From positions 12,834,001 to 12,898,000 of the forward strand of contig NC_059503.1 of the NCBI RefSeq assembly GCF_914767665.1: a stretch of 64,000 bases of DNA, given 5' to 3'. This stretch comes from Harmonia axyridis. Lineage: Eukaryota; Arthropoda; Insecta; Coleoptera; Coccinellidae. This document shows, one piece after another, positions 25,668 to 40,500 of the stretch (the first letter of the stretch is position 1; the number at the start of each line of letters is the position of its first letter). The notes beneath the pieces were generated by a model that saw nothing but the letters and a program-made list of their open reading frames with translations, did no database searches and had not been told where the DNA came from. The position numbers were made by a program, and so were the translations under genes.

Positions 25668-26603
25668 TTAAACACTATCCTTATCAATTTCTCTCAACTC
25701 TTTTGCTCTGTTTGTTGCTGCTTCAACAGCGTTCATTACGGAACCCCTAACTCCACCCCTTTCTAATGCATGTATGCCTGCAATTGTAGTACCTCCAGCT
25801 GAGCAAACTTCATCTTTGAGAGTTCCCATGTGTTTGTCTGTACTTAATACCATTTTACCGGCTCCCAAAACAGTTTGAGCAGCAATTTTTGTTGCCATTT
25901 CTCTGTGCAAACCCATTCTCACTCCTCCATCAGAAAGAGCTTCTATAAACAAATAAACATAGGCTGGTCCACTTGCACACACAGCTGCAATAGGATCAAT
26001 GAAGCGTTCTTCTACTTCAAAACACATGCCTGTAGATTCTAGCATAACTCTTACAATATCAACATCATTTTTTGTCACATTATGTCCCATACAGTATGCT
26101 GTACAGCCTTCCCCAATTAAAACTGGCGTATTTGGCATCACTCTAATGATTCTACAGCTTTCAAAAGGTTTCAGAAATACTTCTAAATCATTCACAGTAT
26201 AACCTGCAAGTATCGAAATGAATAATTTATTTTTTACATCGTCTGCTCTCTTATCAACTTTAGTTATATCATCCAAAGCAGGCTGTAAAAAATGTGGTTT
26301 AACACATAAGAAGATTACATCTGCTTCTGAGGCTACATCAGAATTACGAGTTGATATATTAGCACCTTTCTGTTTCCAAATATTCAAGTTTGCTTTATAA
26401 GGGCTTGAAACGTAAACTTGAGAGAAATCTACAATATTTTGTTTGACCATACTAAAGCATATAGCTTTGGCCATGTTTCCATCCCCAATAAAACCTATTT
26501 TTTCTTTCAGCTTTGGTGTTGTAACTTTGGTTGAGTAAAGAGAAGCATATTTCATAACAGATCTGAAATGATTGCTGAAATTTTTTAAATAAGATGGATT
26601 CAT
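25668..26603 (-). CDS. P5cr: Pyrroline-5-carboxylate reductase, single exon
   Basis: This is a complete, intronless 311-aa protein. The enzyme reduces pyrroline-5-carboxylate to proline with NAD(P)H, the last step of proline synthesis. The N-terminal Rossmann motif is GFIGDGNMAKA (residues 37-47). The central MPNTP is at 156-160. The C-terminal family signature DEVCSAGGTTIAGIHALE and the following RGG block lie at about 264-286. The first 30 residues are basic and Ser-rich without acidic residues, which fits a mitochondrial presequence; an internal Met at 17 is an alternative start. Lack of introns could reflect retroposition, but there is no poly(A) tract at the 3' end and the frame is intact, so the gene looks functional. 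Confidence 0.96.
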   Translation of the reverse strand: MNPSYLKNFSNHFRSVMKYASLYSTKVTTPKLKEKIGFIGDGNMAKAICFSMVKQNIVDFSQVYVSSPYKANLNIWKQKGANISTRNSDVASEADVIFLCVKPHFLQPALDDITKVDKRADDVKNKLFISILAGYTVNDLEVFLKPFESCRIIRVMPNTPVLIGEGCTAYCMGHNVTKNDVDIVRVMLESTGMCFEVEERFIDPIAAVCASGPAYVYLFIEALSDGGVRMGLHREMATKIAAQTVLGAGKMVLSTDKHMGTLKDEVCSAGGTTIAGIHALERGGVRGSVMNAVEAATNRAKELREIDKDSV

Positions 26604-28569
26604 TTTTAGCAGGAACGTCTCTATCTGTGTTACAAATATTCACTCATTTTTTATAGTTATTTTTTTATTGATCTGGCCATTCTTCAATATCAACTATTCA
26701 TTAATAGTTAAAAATTCAAATGAGAAAGAATGTTTAATTACATCATTATTGAAAAACATAGACAATAATATTCACAGTACAAAATGTCAATTTTCAAATC
26801 ATTTCATAGATACCAACACAAATTATACGACGTTCTATTGGTTGGTAGTTTTGAAATATTGAAACTACCAACCAATAGAACGTCCTATAATTCTCTGTAA
26901 TTGGAACTACTATCCAATTAGAACTTCATTATTAAAAAGAGAAAGAAAAGTCTTCGGTCACCTGATCGTGGAGTTGTTAAAGAATTTTGAATTTCAGCCA
27001 ATGATAGAATATCATGGATTGGTTCAATACATAACTAATCAATACTAAGTTGTGATTCAAGTCAGTGAAAAAAAACTTTATATGTTTTATTATTTATAGT
27101 TATATTTAATTTGAATTCACTTAAAATTCATAATAAAAACGCACATTCTTCCAAATATATTTATTAATATTTATAATAATATAATAACTACTGGAGTATG
27201 AATATTTAATTTCAAGTACTTAACAAATTTTTCATAAATGCGATTATAAGAAAAAAAAAGATTCAATGGTAAATTCCATATTAACAAAACTGCGGGAACT
27301 CAAACCAAAAACTTTTGATAAAAACCTATTCCAAGAAGAAAAATACTGTTTAAAGAATAATTAAGTGAAAGTGTGAGATACAATAAATATCAAATATTAT
27401 CGTAAGGTTTGAAACATTTGTAAGCCTAAACCAAGTTATTTTTATGATTATATCAAAGTAACAATACTACTGTGTAAATATCATCCAAACCTATCTAGAA
27501 AGGCATTATGGTAAATAGAATCATTTATACATATACAACTGGAGGATTTAAAAGTGTTGATCAATTATTACTTTCATAGAAGTAAAAAAATAAAGTTAAA
27601 TGATTTTTCAAGAGACACAAGAAATGTTTTGTATAAAATCCTATTTACAAGTAGGAAGCACCAGGCTTGACAAGCAAGTTATTTTGTGAATCCTCTTCGG
27701 TCGAAAATAATTTCGAATCGTGACTGGAGTTGCATTTTCGTACTCAATTTGTTAATTCGTGTGACAATGTCCAAGTATTAGGCCATATTTAGTTATTCGT
27801 AATTTTATTATAAATTTTTTGTATAACTTCATGAAATAGGAAGAAAAATTGACTCTATTGTAGAGATATGGAGATTCTAGCTTTGGAAGAAATTCCAAAA
27901 TGATTTTTGAATATTTCATGATGGTGTGAACAAAATGGCACTCGAATAAATTCATCATACCTTTTTTCCCTTAAATATGTCTAATGGAATGCAATACTCA
28001 ACACAAAGATTTGGATTCTGTCTGCACTAAAATTATTCACATACTCAACTATGGTTCACTTTGATCCATTGAAAAAAAATTAGTTTCAGTTGTTGGAAAT
28101 ATCCAACAAAAAAAAAAAAAATTGAACTTGAAGAAATTAATTAATGTTTAATAAAGATAAAACTTGTTTTGGATCAATTTAAGGAAAATCATATCATAGA
28201 ACAACTGAAAGGAAAAATGTATGGCTCAAAGTGAATCTATTTTATAATAATTCAAAACAATTCCTTCCAAATCAGCTTAATAATATTTTCAGTAAACTTT
28301 CAGTATATCACAATTACCAACGAAATTTAAAAATTTAAGTTTCAACTAAATGAAGAACATGAAGAAATTCTTCCAGTTATAAGGCCACTTGAATGAGCAA
28401 AATATCGTTTAGTCTCTGTAAAACACTAATTATGTAAAAAAGGATAAAATATACAAAAATGTTGTTACATCGAACTAGAGTTTTGATTTTTCCAAGAAGT
28501 AGGTCATAAGAAGATCTATTATTTTAAATTAAAACGGATATGAGTGTTTCTAAATGCAAATTATGCATT
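26604..28569. other. P5cr upstream region and Moesin 3' flank
   Basis: The stretch is AT-rich. Apart from the CCAAT hairpin it holds no gene I can support. The right part probably contains the Moesin 3'UTR, but several AT-rich candidate poly(A) sites prevent a clear choice. Confidence 0.35.
26829..26884. promoter_or_regulatory. Perfect 23-bp inverted repeat with opposed CCAAT boxes upstream of P5cr
   Basis: The arms at 26829-26851 and 26862-26884 are exact reverse complements separated by 10 bases. One arm contains ATTGGTTGG and the other CCAACCAAT, so two CCAAT-type boxes face each other about 230-280 bases upstream of the P5cr ATG. A further CCAAT occurs at about 26914. Promoter function is an inference; it could also be a small hairpin repeat. 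Confidence 0.45.
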
Positions 28570-31500
28570 TTACATGTTTTCAAATTGATCAACACGGCGT
28601 TTAGTGTTTCCTTTACGGATTTCTCTAAGAGTCTTGTATTTATCTCTGCCTTGGCGCACATTCTCTCTGTGAATTTTATCCATTGCAGTTTCTTTAGTTT
28701 CGTCACGAGATTGTGCTAAATCTTTCTTCAGAGCCTGAAAAACAAATTGGATCATTATTTACTTCTTGATCCGTTCCATATAAAGATTAGGCAAGCATTT
28801 TGAGAGGACTATTTTTTTTTCAATATATCACACCTTGTAATCAATCTGAATCTCAACAAATTACATGTTTCTCCACTTTACCTGTAATTGATCTTGAAGA
28901 CGTTCATTCCTTTCAGCTAAAGTACGTCTGTCCTCCACAGGATCTACAATGTTCTCATCAGTAGCCAAGTCTCTGCTAACATCTCCATTCACCAACTCAT
29001 CATCTTCATCATGGTGGTTTTCTTCAAGATGTCCTTTGGTAGCATTGGCTAGCTGTTGTGCTTTTAGTTCTTCTTCTTTACGTCTTGCAGCTTCCACTTC
29101 CTCTTGAAGGCGCTTCGTCTCAGTGTCTAGGGTTGAATTAGTCAATTATACAGCCATATAAAAGTAAAATATAATTTACCTTTGAGTTCTACCTCTTCCT
29201 GGATACGCATAACTTCTTTCTGTTTAGCTTGTATCTCCTCTTCCAATTTTTGACGTTCAGCAGCTTCCATGTTTTTGCTTTCTTCAAGTCTCTCCATCAT
29301 TGCTTGAAGCTCATTCTGCCTCTTCTCTAGTTCTTCCTTGGCAGCCTGCAGTTCTTTGAGCTGTTGTTCTAGCCTAAATAAAAGAATAATCTCAAATTAT
29401 AGAAATATAAGTGCTCCAAGTTTCATTATGGAGATTATATCTAGTGGTTGGATTTTGTTTTGAAATGATCCAGAATTTTATAAGGAAATAGCAATAGTTC
29501 ATAGGAAAAATAAACATTATCCACAATTTCCAATGAATCTCGACTAGTATAATCCTAAAATGTTGTGGAAAAGACAAATTTTCTAGTGGAAGAATTCCAC
29601 AGAACCTTGATATTTATTATTGATATTTTTCGATCTAACACACGAGAACAAAGTTTTTCAAATTATGAAATCCATAAGCTTGAATACGATCAGACTTGAT
29701 GGCTTAAAAATTGTGATTCTTATTCTCTATTCTAGATTGAAAATTCCCAAAGACATGGAATATATCAAAGAGTTTTCCTCTTCCTGAGAAACATAATTCC
29801 ACAAATTTTTATTTCTTATTACTAATTGATGACATGTTTATGATCATAAACATGTTTCAACTTACTTTCTAATCATTTCTTGAGCCTCTAATAAGTTAGC
29901 TTGACTCCTTTCCATTTCTTCTTGCATGCTCCTAATTCTGTCTTCGTATTCTTGTTGTTTTTTCTCTGCCCTTTCTCTAGCAGCGATTTCCAACTGCAAT
30001 TTTTCTCTTTGTTGTTGTTTAGCAAGCTTTTCTTCACGCGCCTGCGCTTTCATTTGTTGGACATCAATGGTGTCTGGTTTTCTTCTTCGCATGTAAAGTT
30101 CATGGTTGCCCATGCAAAGCGAAAGAATTCTTTTGTTGATCCTTACGCGGGGAGCGAAGAACACAAAGTCTGGAGCTTTTTTGTCAATTGGTTTAATGAT
30201 GAACTTACGATCATTGAATGAAATATTTCTGATTTCAGACCATGGAAAACCTATTTTTGGAGTCAACCTATAAAATGAGATAAGAATTGATCAAATAGTT
30301 TGTTAGAGCATTATCCATTAATCTACTGAATAATTAATTTCATTATGTGAATTAAATTTATGACGTCACTCTTTAAGAAATAAAACTGGATCACAAAAAT
30401 ACTCCTTGGATTGTTATTATTTCATTAGAACAAATAATAGATAAAGTGGGATTTTGAGATTATTTCTGTTTAAAGTATTATTTTCTTTCAGGATTATGAA
30501 TTCTGAAGATTACAAATTCACAAATTGCAATTTAGGAAATTAGTTATGATTTTCTACAAATGGTTGGATAATTGATCAATAATACTCACTGATCATCTTT
30601 TTCGTAGATGTTCAAGCCTAATGCATCTACACCAAGGTATAATTCAGTACCCTTCTTGTTTCTGATTTCGAAATAGTTAACTCCGTACATTTCCAAGTCC
30701 TGGGCGATTTTGAGGTATTCCATCATGGCGTCTTCTCTTAGCATACCTTGATGTTCTTTCCACCATGTCATTATGCTCTGTTCCCATTCATCTTTAGACA
30801 TTTTATGTTGATCCATTACTCTGAGATAATACAAGTATAAATATTTCAGTTTAGGTTCTTCGTTGAAAGAAAAACTTTATAATTTCAAAATATGAGTTAC
30901 CTTTGCGGTAAAAGTCTATCATTGGAGAGGAATCCTGCGTTATGTAAATTTTTGTTATAGTCTCCATGCCTAGCTTGGACAGCGTAAGAAGCAAGCAAAA
31001 CTGACGTTTCTGGTGGACAGTAGATTTCATCGGACAGTATGGCGTTTTTAACTTGCAGATAAAATAGCCTCAAAGTGATATCCTGTATTAGTTCTTCGGC
31101 TACGTCCTCTGGATAGAATTTGGCTCTGAATTTGAACTGAAGAGGATTTTCCTTTTTGACATCTTGGCTCATAACCTTGAATGATAAAATTGAATTAAAA
31201 TATGAATTTTTACAAAAACTCACAGTATCACATAGTTAAAATATATTATCATCATATGCCTAATTATTTCTGTATGAGTTTCACATAAGTATATTTTTTC
31301 TGGTTAATAGTGAATAAATGCCGATTTTCTTATGGTTTTATGCCATTCCCGGCTCAAAATTAGAAATTTACATGTCGTGATGAAATTGATGGAGCGATCT
31401 GTTCGGGGAACGACCGCTCGAAAGTTGAGAAACACTGTCCTTCTATTAGAATTTTGGAGTAAGAATTTGAGATGTATATCCAGGATTATTGAAATATTAT

Positions 31501-34500
31501 CACACGGTGTGCTTATTTTAAATGTCTATCATTCCATTATGAAATAGAAAGCTGTATAATATTAAAAGAGAAAATTATTAGGATGAAAGAGTAGAGTTTT
31601 TGGAAATCAAAGATATTTCCCAAAAAAAAAATTTAATAAGACGAAATGTCTGCATTGAAGTGGAAGTAATAGATTCAATAACAACCATTTTTTGGAGATG
31701 AAAAAAAATCGTCATTGATGATGTTATTTCATCAAACTTGAAAGTACACTATCTAAATGACTCGAGGATCCTTTCTATAGAGAAAAAAAACCTTAATTGT
31801 TCAATTACATATTGTAATTTTGCATAATATTAATAAGTGCTTGTTAAATCCAAGGACACTTGTGTGAAAACCTTGCTAGTGAGTTCTGGTAGCATCGTTC
31901 GTTATAAATAAATTGATAGATAATTGTAAAACTATGAAAATTTACTCGGATTGAATTAGTAGTCCATTGAAAAAGTTTATATATAACTCCATTTACACGA
32001 GACTAAAGGAGGTCATGAGAAAATATATCACTACAATAAAATGTGAAATTGAATAATAATTAATATAAGACGTGAAATAACTCATTTTATAATATTTAAG
32101 TATTATAAATCAACAAGGGGGTCATGACAAAGAAATATACGAAGGTTTAAATCCTTATTTTCACAAATAAGCTCATTTAGGTCCCAGCCTTCGGGTAATT
32201 GTTTTTTACAGTTCCCTTTTACTTTCATGGAGGTAAATGCTTACATACTTTGCATCAAAATATAGTACATCATTTAATATCAACATATGGATTGCCCCTT
32301 TAATTTCGATATAAAAAAATCTAGAATATAATACGCTAAGAAGCTGTTCACATGGATTATATTATCAGATTGAAATATAGTAGTTTGAATCTTTCAATTT
32401 ACAGAAAAAATAACCAACAAATGGTTTTACTGAATAAGAACAATGTTGACTAAGTGAAATCTTTACACGGATCTCGAGACTTATGATGAAATGTGTCCCC
32501 AAAGATTCTGCATAAGGCAGTGATGTGGAAAATTTCCAATCGTTCTTAATTGTAAGTGAATGTAACTTTCATTAGGAACATCAGTTATTGCAGAAGCGAA
32601 AAGGAACCCATTCAATTCACGCAGCATCCTCTGGTACTTTAACGACAAGAGATATCCTCTGAATATACTTTCCTTTGCAAGTCTGTATCACCGGATTTAT
32701 AACAATCATACTAACAGTTTCCCGAATAGATAATTTTTAGTTGGATAGGTGATTATTTTGGATTATGAGTGTAGGTAGAACGAAAGTGTTGTTTCAATTA
32801 CTTGCTTATCTTATCTGGTGAAAACTGAAACTGTTGGTGATGAAAATAGGAAAATATTTTCGTAGGCAACATGATTTATGACTACATTCTGACTATCATA
32901 AATCCTATTGCTAATGCTTCGGCTAAAGACATCAACACCAATCCTGACATATCAACCCTCAAAAAACTATGCCTTTTTCGTATTTTGATGTCTACGTCTT
33001 GGCTGAATTTCTCGCATATGTCTGCCATTATTACTATGCCTTTTTGGCTCTTGTTTCTGGACAAATTATAGAGCTACAAATCTTAATGTTATTTCTGATG
33101 TCATGTTTATGTTTAGTTTATAAATGTATGATAGATTAATATCACATTTTCTGTATTAATACATTATGCAAGCAACAAATCATGATATTCCCAAAAGCAT
33201 TCATATTTGTTATAAAATCTATCCTTCTTAATTTGAGTGATGTCATGTCAAAAAGATTGAAATGGGGTTTAACATTTCAAGGGTGATTACATTTTCAATA
33301 GTGTAATATGGGGTTAATAGGGAGTTCGAGATATTGGATTGGTGATAGTTGAATAAACGAAGAAAATAAGATGGTGTTAAACATTAATGCATACCATTTC
33401 CTTCAATAGTTAATTAACATTTACTCAACATCTATATTAAATCGGTTATTGAATCAAGGCATTGAAATACATATTTGTATTAAGTAAAACCAGAACACTA
33501 TTATGCCAAAAAGACATAGATACTTCAAATAAAAAACTTCGCTCTTGTACATAATAACAAATTGGCATTAGGTTAGGTTGATAAATAACAAAAACATTTG
33601 AAATGTTTACATCTTGAAAAATGAGGCCAATTTTTTCAGTCCGAGGTCATCTTAGCTTTGATATACATATTTCCAACAACTATTTTTTCAAGTCTAGTAA
33701 ATATATTCAATTTTCTTCATTAAAGAGAAGTGACTCAGATTTAGATCAAGACCATTTCGATTAATTTTTCTCATTCAAACTTCAGGTTTTTAATTACTCA
33801 AAATCAAAACTTCATATTGAAGAAATACTCAAATAAACATAACTGTGAGGGAATAGTTATTTATAATACAAGTGCAGAAGGCATTGATATTCTTCCACGA
33901 GTTCAAAATTCAAAAACGAGCCACGAATTGGCGAGTTTTGGAATGAACGAGTGGTAGAATGAGCCTTCTGTACGAGTATTATACATTATTTTCTCTAATT
34001 CATTGCATTTCCATTGAAATTAATGAAATATTTCCATAAATATATTTTAGTGATTTTTGCATTGAAAAATGTTGGTTGGCAGAACTGATTTCTTTAAGGC
34101 AAATTGATGAATTGACAGATAAAGCCGTGGCGGAAAGTTCGGAGTACCAACATAGAATAATAAAATATAACCATGAAAACTGTGCGTTTCTGATATATTC
34201 TCGCACGATTTTGTTCTACAAGATGTGGAAAAATGAACGGAATAACCACAGAATTAGAGAAAATTATTTATATGTTGGTTCTCCGAACTTTCCGCTACGG
34301 CTTTATCTGTCAATTCATCAATTTGCCTTAAAAAAATAAGTTCTGCCAACCAACATTTTTCAATGCAAAAATCACTAAATGATATTTATGGAAATATTTC
34401 ATTAATTTCAATGGAAATGCAATGAATTAGAGAAAAGTTGTGGAACAGTTGTCAATATGCTATGAATTTTCTGCTGAACGCATTCTTTCGGTTTCCGATG

Positions 34501-37500
34501 AAAATAATGTGTTCAGATGAAGCTTCTATCCTCGAGAAAACCAACAATTTCATTTCAAGAGAATCTCTTCATCTGTGTTATACAAAAAAATTAAATGAAT
34601 CACTCATCTTGACTCTTGTGATTCGAGTGTAAATAACTCAATAAATCTCAAGAACTTACCACATCCTCGTCGCTACTATCGGATTCATCCAGTGAAGATG
34701 AATAGCGTTTCTTCACCTCCTTATAACATTTAATGGTTTTCCTCAAAAATGAATCTGGCTGCATGAATTTCAAAGTTTTTTTTTTATTGACACAAAAAAC
34801 GAGTTATCCAACAGGATAAGCGTAATAATTAAAGCCAAGATAAAATACAGAAGCGGGAAGTGCAAAATTTTACTTGCAGATAACAACATAATGAGATGGG
34901 AAAAAGTGATTATTAGCAAGTAGACAAAAGTGATGCGAATATTTGTTTTCAATAATAATTACCATCTATTACCTCTCAGGCATGGACAATTCGTTATGTA
35001 AGGTGCTGTTACTTCGATCCACACGAGACAGCTTCTACGTCTTCCATGATTCGAAAAACTTTGAAAATTAAAGGAAAACCGTCAAAAGCTTATACTCCAT
35101 GAACGAATAATTTGAGAATCAATTTTGTTGGAGTTGGAGACAATAGAATTCTTGTTCATCAGCCTTTTAAAGGTTAACTAGAGTGTTTTGGTTCTCTGCG
35201 AAAATCGTTTGATCGATCCTTTCAATTTTTGGAAGAAACCTTCACATGGGAGTTTAGAGTGAATTTAAAGTGATTTCTTTCATAGAAAAAATTATAGTTT
35301 TTGTCTTATATTACTTTGAGAATTGAACGGTTCTTCAGTTGTATTTCAATCATTTCAAAAATGAATCTAGATACACACAAAAACGAAAAAATCGCAATTT
35401 TGCAAGAAGTTTCCTGAACATGGTATTTTTCGAAGAATTGGTCTCAATTAGCCACCGAGATCTTGTGATTTAACACCTTTAGAATTTTTTGGAGCCATGT
35501 GAAAGATGAGGTCCATGAACCTTGGAGGTCGTGTTAGTATGGCTCATTTGCTGTTGTTTGAGCCATATTTATTGATAACCAAAACTCAACAGTTTACGAG
35601 ACATTTGAGTTCTTGTGATTTTTAAAACATTTTCCACCTTACTTTGTTTTCCGAAAATTTGTTCTTCGTTGACCAAATTTGATTATAGATTTCGATTATT
35701 TTCGTGGCCAGCGAGAAATCCGGACCTAGCACCGTTGAAATAGACGAAGCAGCAAGAAAATTGAAAGTAAATTTCAGGAGGAAAGTAACAACTGAAGAAA
35801 TAAGAAAGAAATGATGGAGGTCATTTCAAACATAATTTATGAATTCACTTTCTTCTTAAATTTTGAGTTTAATTGCAATAAAAAATATTCAATTGATTAC
35901 TTTATGAAATGAGGAAGGAATTTCGCAAGTTTTTAAAATACTTTTGTAATACAAAAATAATTTTGAAATTAGTAAGTTGCAGGCAATTTTATATTAAAAA
36001 TTTACTATTTTTTTTCTTCATATACCAACTTTCAAAGCAAACTAATTCTCCTTCAACATCTAATACACCATATTTTTGCTCTTCCCATACATATCACATA
36101 CTTTTCTGATGAAAATATTCCAAAATTCGAATCAATTTTGTTCAACGTAGAAAAAATTGACAAAAATGAAGGTGAGAAATTTTGTCTAAAATTTGCAGTG
36201 TTTTTGGATATCTTATTATATCTATACACTTAAATATATCTGATTAAAATGTGGAGAATAGTTTCAGAGATATTGCACCTTTAGGAACTTCCGTCAAGAA
36301 TACTTTTCCAGTCACTTATAAACACTTTGCCAGTCTGCTGCATCTATCTTGTTCATTTGTGAAGAAAGTAGTTCTGACGAATTAGCATAGTGACCTTGAT
36401 ATGATGCCATATTTTTCATTCAATTCTCAAACGTATGGTAGCGGATGGACCATCTGCTGTTCATTCTTGTTAAAAAAGCTTCTGATGTAATAATGAGGTC
36501 AGCATTATAGTGAATCACGAAGTCGAAATGCACGATGAGATAAAGTTTTTATTGTATTAAAAATAGATAAGTAAGATAGGATAATGTCAACAAGACTAAT
36601 ACTACCCACGCCAGTGATTATACTACTTTTGGAATAATCTTCATATCGAATAAAACGTGATATTTCACTTTTTCAAAAAAAGAAATAATTTTTGTTTCAA
36701 TTCAAGGGTGATATCATATAAAAACTATCCATCTTCAGAGAAAAAAATTGCAATTTTCATAAAATAAATTCAGATTCGGTTATAAAAAAGGAATTCAACA
36801 ACTTTTTTTGAAGAAAAGTATGTATCTTTTAATATCCTGAACTTCATGATGAAATACCGGCTTATTCTTGATAATGAATTCAACTTGAGAAAAACCGCAA
36901 ATATAGAATATTTTTTTATTAATTAGTTAGTTAAGGTTTTTTTTAAATCAACAGAATATCATTCAATTGAATTTTGTGACTCAAATGAATCGATTTAAAA
37001 ATACAGCACACTAGCTAAAATTCAAACAATGATTTCTGACAGATTAGTGTCGTCATTTTATAACCGTTCCAATATTTACTAAAAATTATTACTAAAACGC
37101 GATCCAGGTACCTATCTCACGAACGTATAATAATTTAACTCCGAAATGTAACACCTAAAGTTGAAGCCTTTATTGAAACAATAAATATTTGTCGATCGTC
37201 TACAGTAACTTGATAGAAAATGGGTAAGACGCCTATAAGACTAGAATGAAGTTGTCTGAACGTAATGATTTGAAGACTGTCTTCATGTAGATTCATGAAT
37301 TTTGGCGAAAATATAGATTTTTTGCTGTATAAACCAAGATGCTTATATTTTAAAATTGAAGAATTTTGAAGACTAAAGAAGAGCAAACACTATCCACGAA
37401 AACAATAAGTTTTTGGTGAATATTTTTTATCGTTTAAGTATTCGGTGGAATGTCCTTTTTGAAATGTTCAATTAAATGCCATCTGAAAGCGTTATAATAA

Positions 37501-40500
37501 ACAACGTCAATTTTTGTACTTTCATTTATAATTGGAAAATTTGAAAAAATAATTTTTGTAAATTTTCGTGAATAGTTCTCGATTATCTCCAAAATGGTAC
37601 ATTCCATGATAAAAATTCAAGGGACATTGTAGTGAAGCTCTGTTGATTTCAGAAACAAAATATTTTTTTCGAAAAAAAGACAGTGTTATAGATTTTCAAT
37701 AGAAAAAGGACCATCGTACCTCTAGATAATTTTGGCAGGATGCTTTTACCTAATTCGAAACATTACATTATATAAGCTCCAATACCTAAAAAATCAAAAC
37801 AAAGAATGTAATTATACAAGAGTTTTAAGTTAAGAATCTGATTTTTTTTCAAACTTTAACACCCTGTATCTCGAAAACAATGCATGTTAGGATAATTTTT
37901 TATATGAACTTTTTTTCATGAAAAGAGTTGTTCTATCTGTCGCTAAAATTATGAATTTTTGATCTTTTTCGATAACATCATCATAATTACGAAATCACCT
38001 TCGAAGGGCCATAGCCAGAGGTAAGCGCTCGAACCTTCAGAAAAATATTTCAAAAATGTTTTCAACAGTTGATTTTAATGATATTCTACGAGGAAATAAT
38101 GAACCAAAGTGTAAAATTTGCAGTGTTTCCATTTTCGCACGATTCCAAAGGTTTATATAATCGGAAACATGAACCAAACTTATACGTTAACAATAGAACC
38201 CACAAAATGCTAGAAACAAATGAAAACGACGACCTGTGGTGGTGGCAGCATAGCATCTTCTCGTTTTATTTGCTAAGTCGGCCATGGACAGGTAGTACCC
38301 GTCGTGTCAAGGTCGGCTGGATTCGAACCCGCTTTGATTTCAGTTTCATACGGTTACTATGAGAAATTATGATTCATCCAATGGTTGGAAAGAAAAACGA
38401 AATTATGAATGGAACGGGATGTACAGATCTTCGAATGCACGTGATCTCTTGTCGACATCATGGATATTTTTGGAACATTCCTAATAGAACGAAGAAAAAG
38501 GGATGGTTGATAAAAAACACCGCGAATATTACTCTATGGTTTATTATATAGTCTTTCAACGCTAAATATTTCGACACGTGAAAAGAAAGAAATATTAAAA
38601 AAAAAATTCAAAAAAACGTACGACTTTGTCGTGAGAAATGTGATTATAAGAGAAAATATCACCACGTGACTGCTCAGTTCAAAATGATATTATAGACCAC
38701 CGATTTTAATGGAGTTCTCACATAATTTCTTCAAACTATAATCTTCATTGTAAAATGACAATATTTTCTAATTTGCGAATGGAAAATATATTTGGTAACT
38801 TATCGTTTTTCGAAAAAGAATTGATGAAATGTTAAATGTAAAAAGCAATGATATATTTTTAGAATATTCGTGAACAAAAGACCTAAAATAAAAACATTAC
38901 CAAAGAGATAAAACTATAATTCTATGAAAAAAATAATCGTACATTGCTGCCCTCAATTTATATGCTTCGTAATGAGAAAGAAGATACAGTACATGTACAA
39001 TTTCATACGCTGTACAAAGTTTGGTCATCACAAGAGCGCCAGAGAAGAAATGATAGTTTGATATATACGCGGAAATCCGCGTGGTGGTAATCCCTCGTAA
39101 GAATCACAGTAGTTAGTTTTTTTTCATTGATTGTTCGAATTTTTTTCTTTAAAAATGTATGTATCGTTTTCAATAAACGATACGATTCTTAAAAAATCAG
39201 ATCTCAAATTTTAAGTTTTCTAGGTATAAATGAATCATTCAATTCATGATGTATTGAACTTGATTGATTCATATGTATAAACACGAGAAAAGATTTTATT
39301 GTATATTTTACGAGGCTGTACATATTTCTAATTGTGCAACAAATTATTGAGACAATGCAGTTCGTAGTTAAATGGCATGATTTAATTTCTGAATATTTAT
39401 TTTCCAGTTGCAAATTTACGATTTCTGACAAATCTTGCTCATGGTATGATAATTTCTGCTGTTTTTGGAATATTTTACGACTCGCAGTGAGTCATCGCAG
39501 CTTTTTCAGAGTTTATTAATAGATTACGTCATCTGAAATGTTGCTTATCAACGAGGTAACCACACAAAATTAAATCTTCGCAAATGCGTGTTCCTATTCA
39601 TTCTCAAGGCTCATTTGCTTGTTAAATATGTATATCAACACATTTTTAAGATGTCACTATTGTCACAAGAATACCTGGAATAATTCGATAACTCTTGTAA
39701 ATTTTGGGCTAAGAGAATTATTCCAATTTTGACGGAATCGACTGCACACAGCGCATAATCTTAGAGTATTTTTGACTCTACAGGCTGGTCCTAAAGTAGT
39801 GAAACACGATACCACCCTGTTTTTTCAAATGAGAATGCCCAATTTTTATATCATGCTCATATTTCCTATGAATTTCTGATTTCGTAATACCCACTTGTTA
39901 TCATTTATCTGTGGTACTTTTTGAGGTAGGTCACTTTTTCGAAAAAGTTCAAATGTGAAAAAATAATACGCAGTGTTGCCAATATAGCCATTTTAAATAA
40001 TATCATTCCTATTGGGAAACCGCTTTCAATTTCATTGTAGTATGACGTCTGATATTGGAGATATTGATACTTTGAATTTTGGTTCCTTAATTCCAAGGAT
40101 TGGGTTCTCGAATTAGGATAATCAATGCGGTATAACAATGGATTTTTATACCAAATTAGTGCCAATAACTTTCATAATGTCTGAGCAGAGCTGTTTTCCC
40201 AACTAGAACAACGATAGAATATTTCCTTGTCTTGACTATAATGTGAATCATCCTTGACTTGAACAGAAAATGTTAGACAAATGATAAATAATGAGGAAAT
40301 AATAATTAATAGTTAACGTCATCAAATGGATCTCTTCCGAAAAAATCATTGAATGAGTTTTATTTGAACTAATTCGCATTGTACGTCACCGAAAGTTCTG
40401 TTCAGTATTCTTCAAGACAATATTTTGCCGAGTGGGCGGGGTCTGCGGGACATGTCTGTTCGTTCATTCACGCTCAGTTGTTTTCCGTCACCAACTACAC

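Noticed and set aside
38310..38340. Possible tRNA from GGTTCGAATCC on the minus strand near 38325
   Set aside because: No A-box or D/anticodon arms can be built around the isolated B-box-like sequence.
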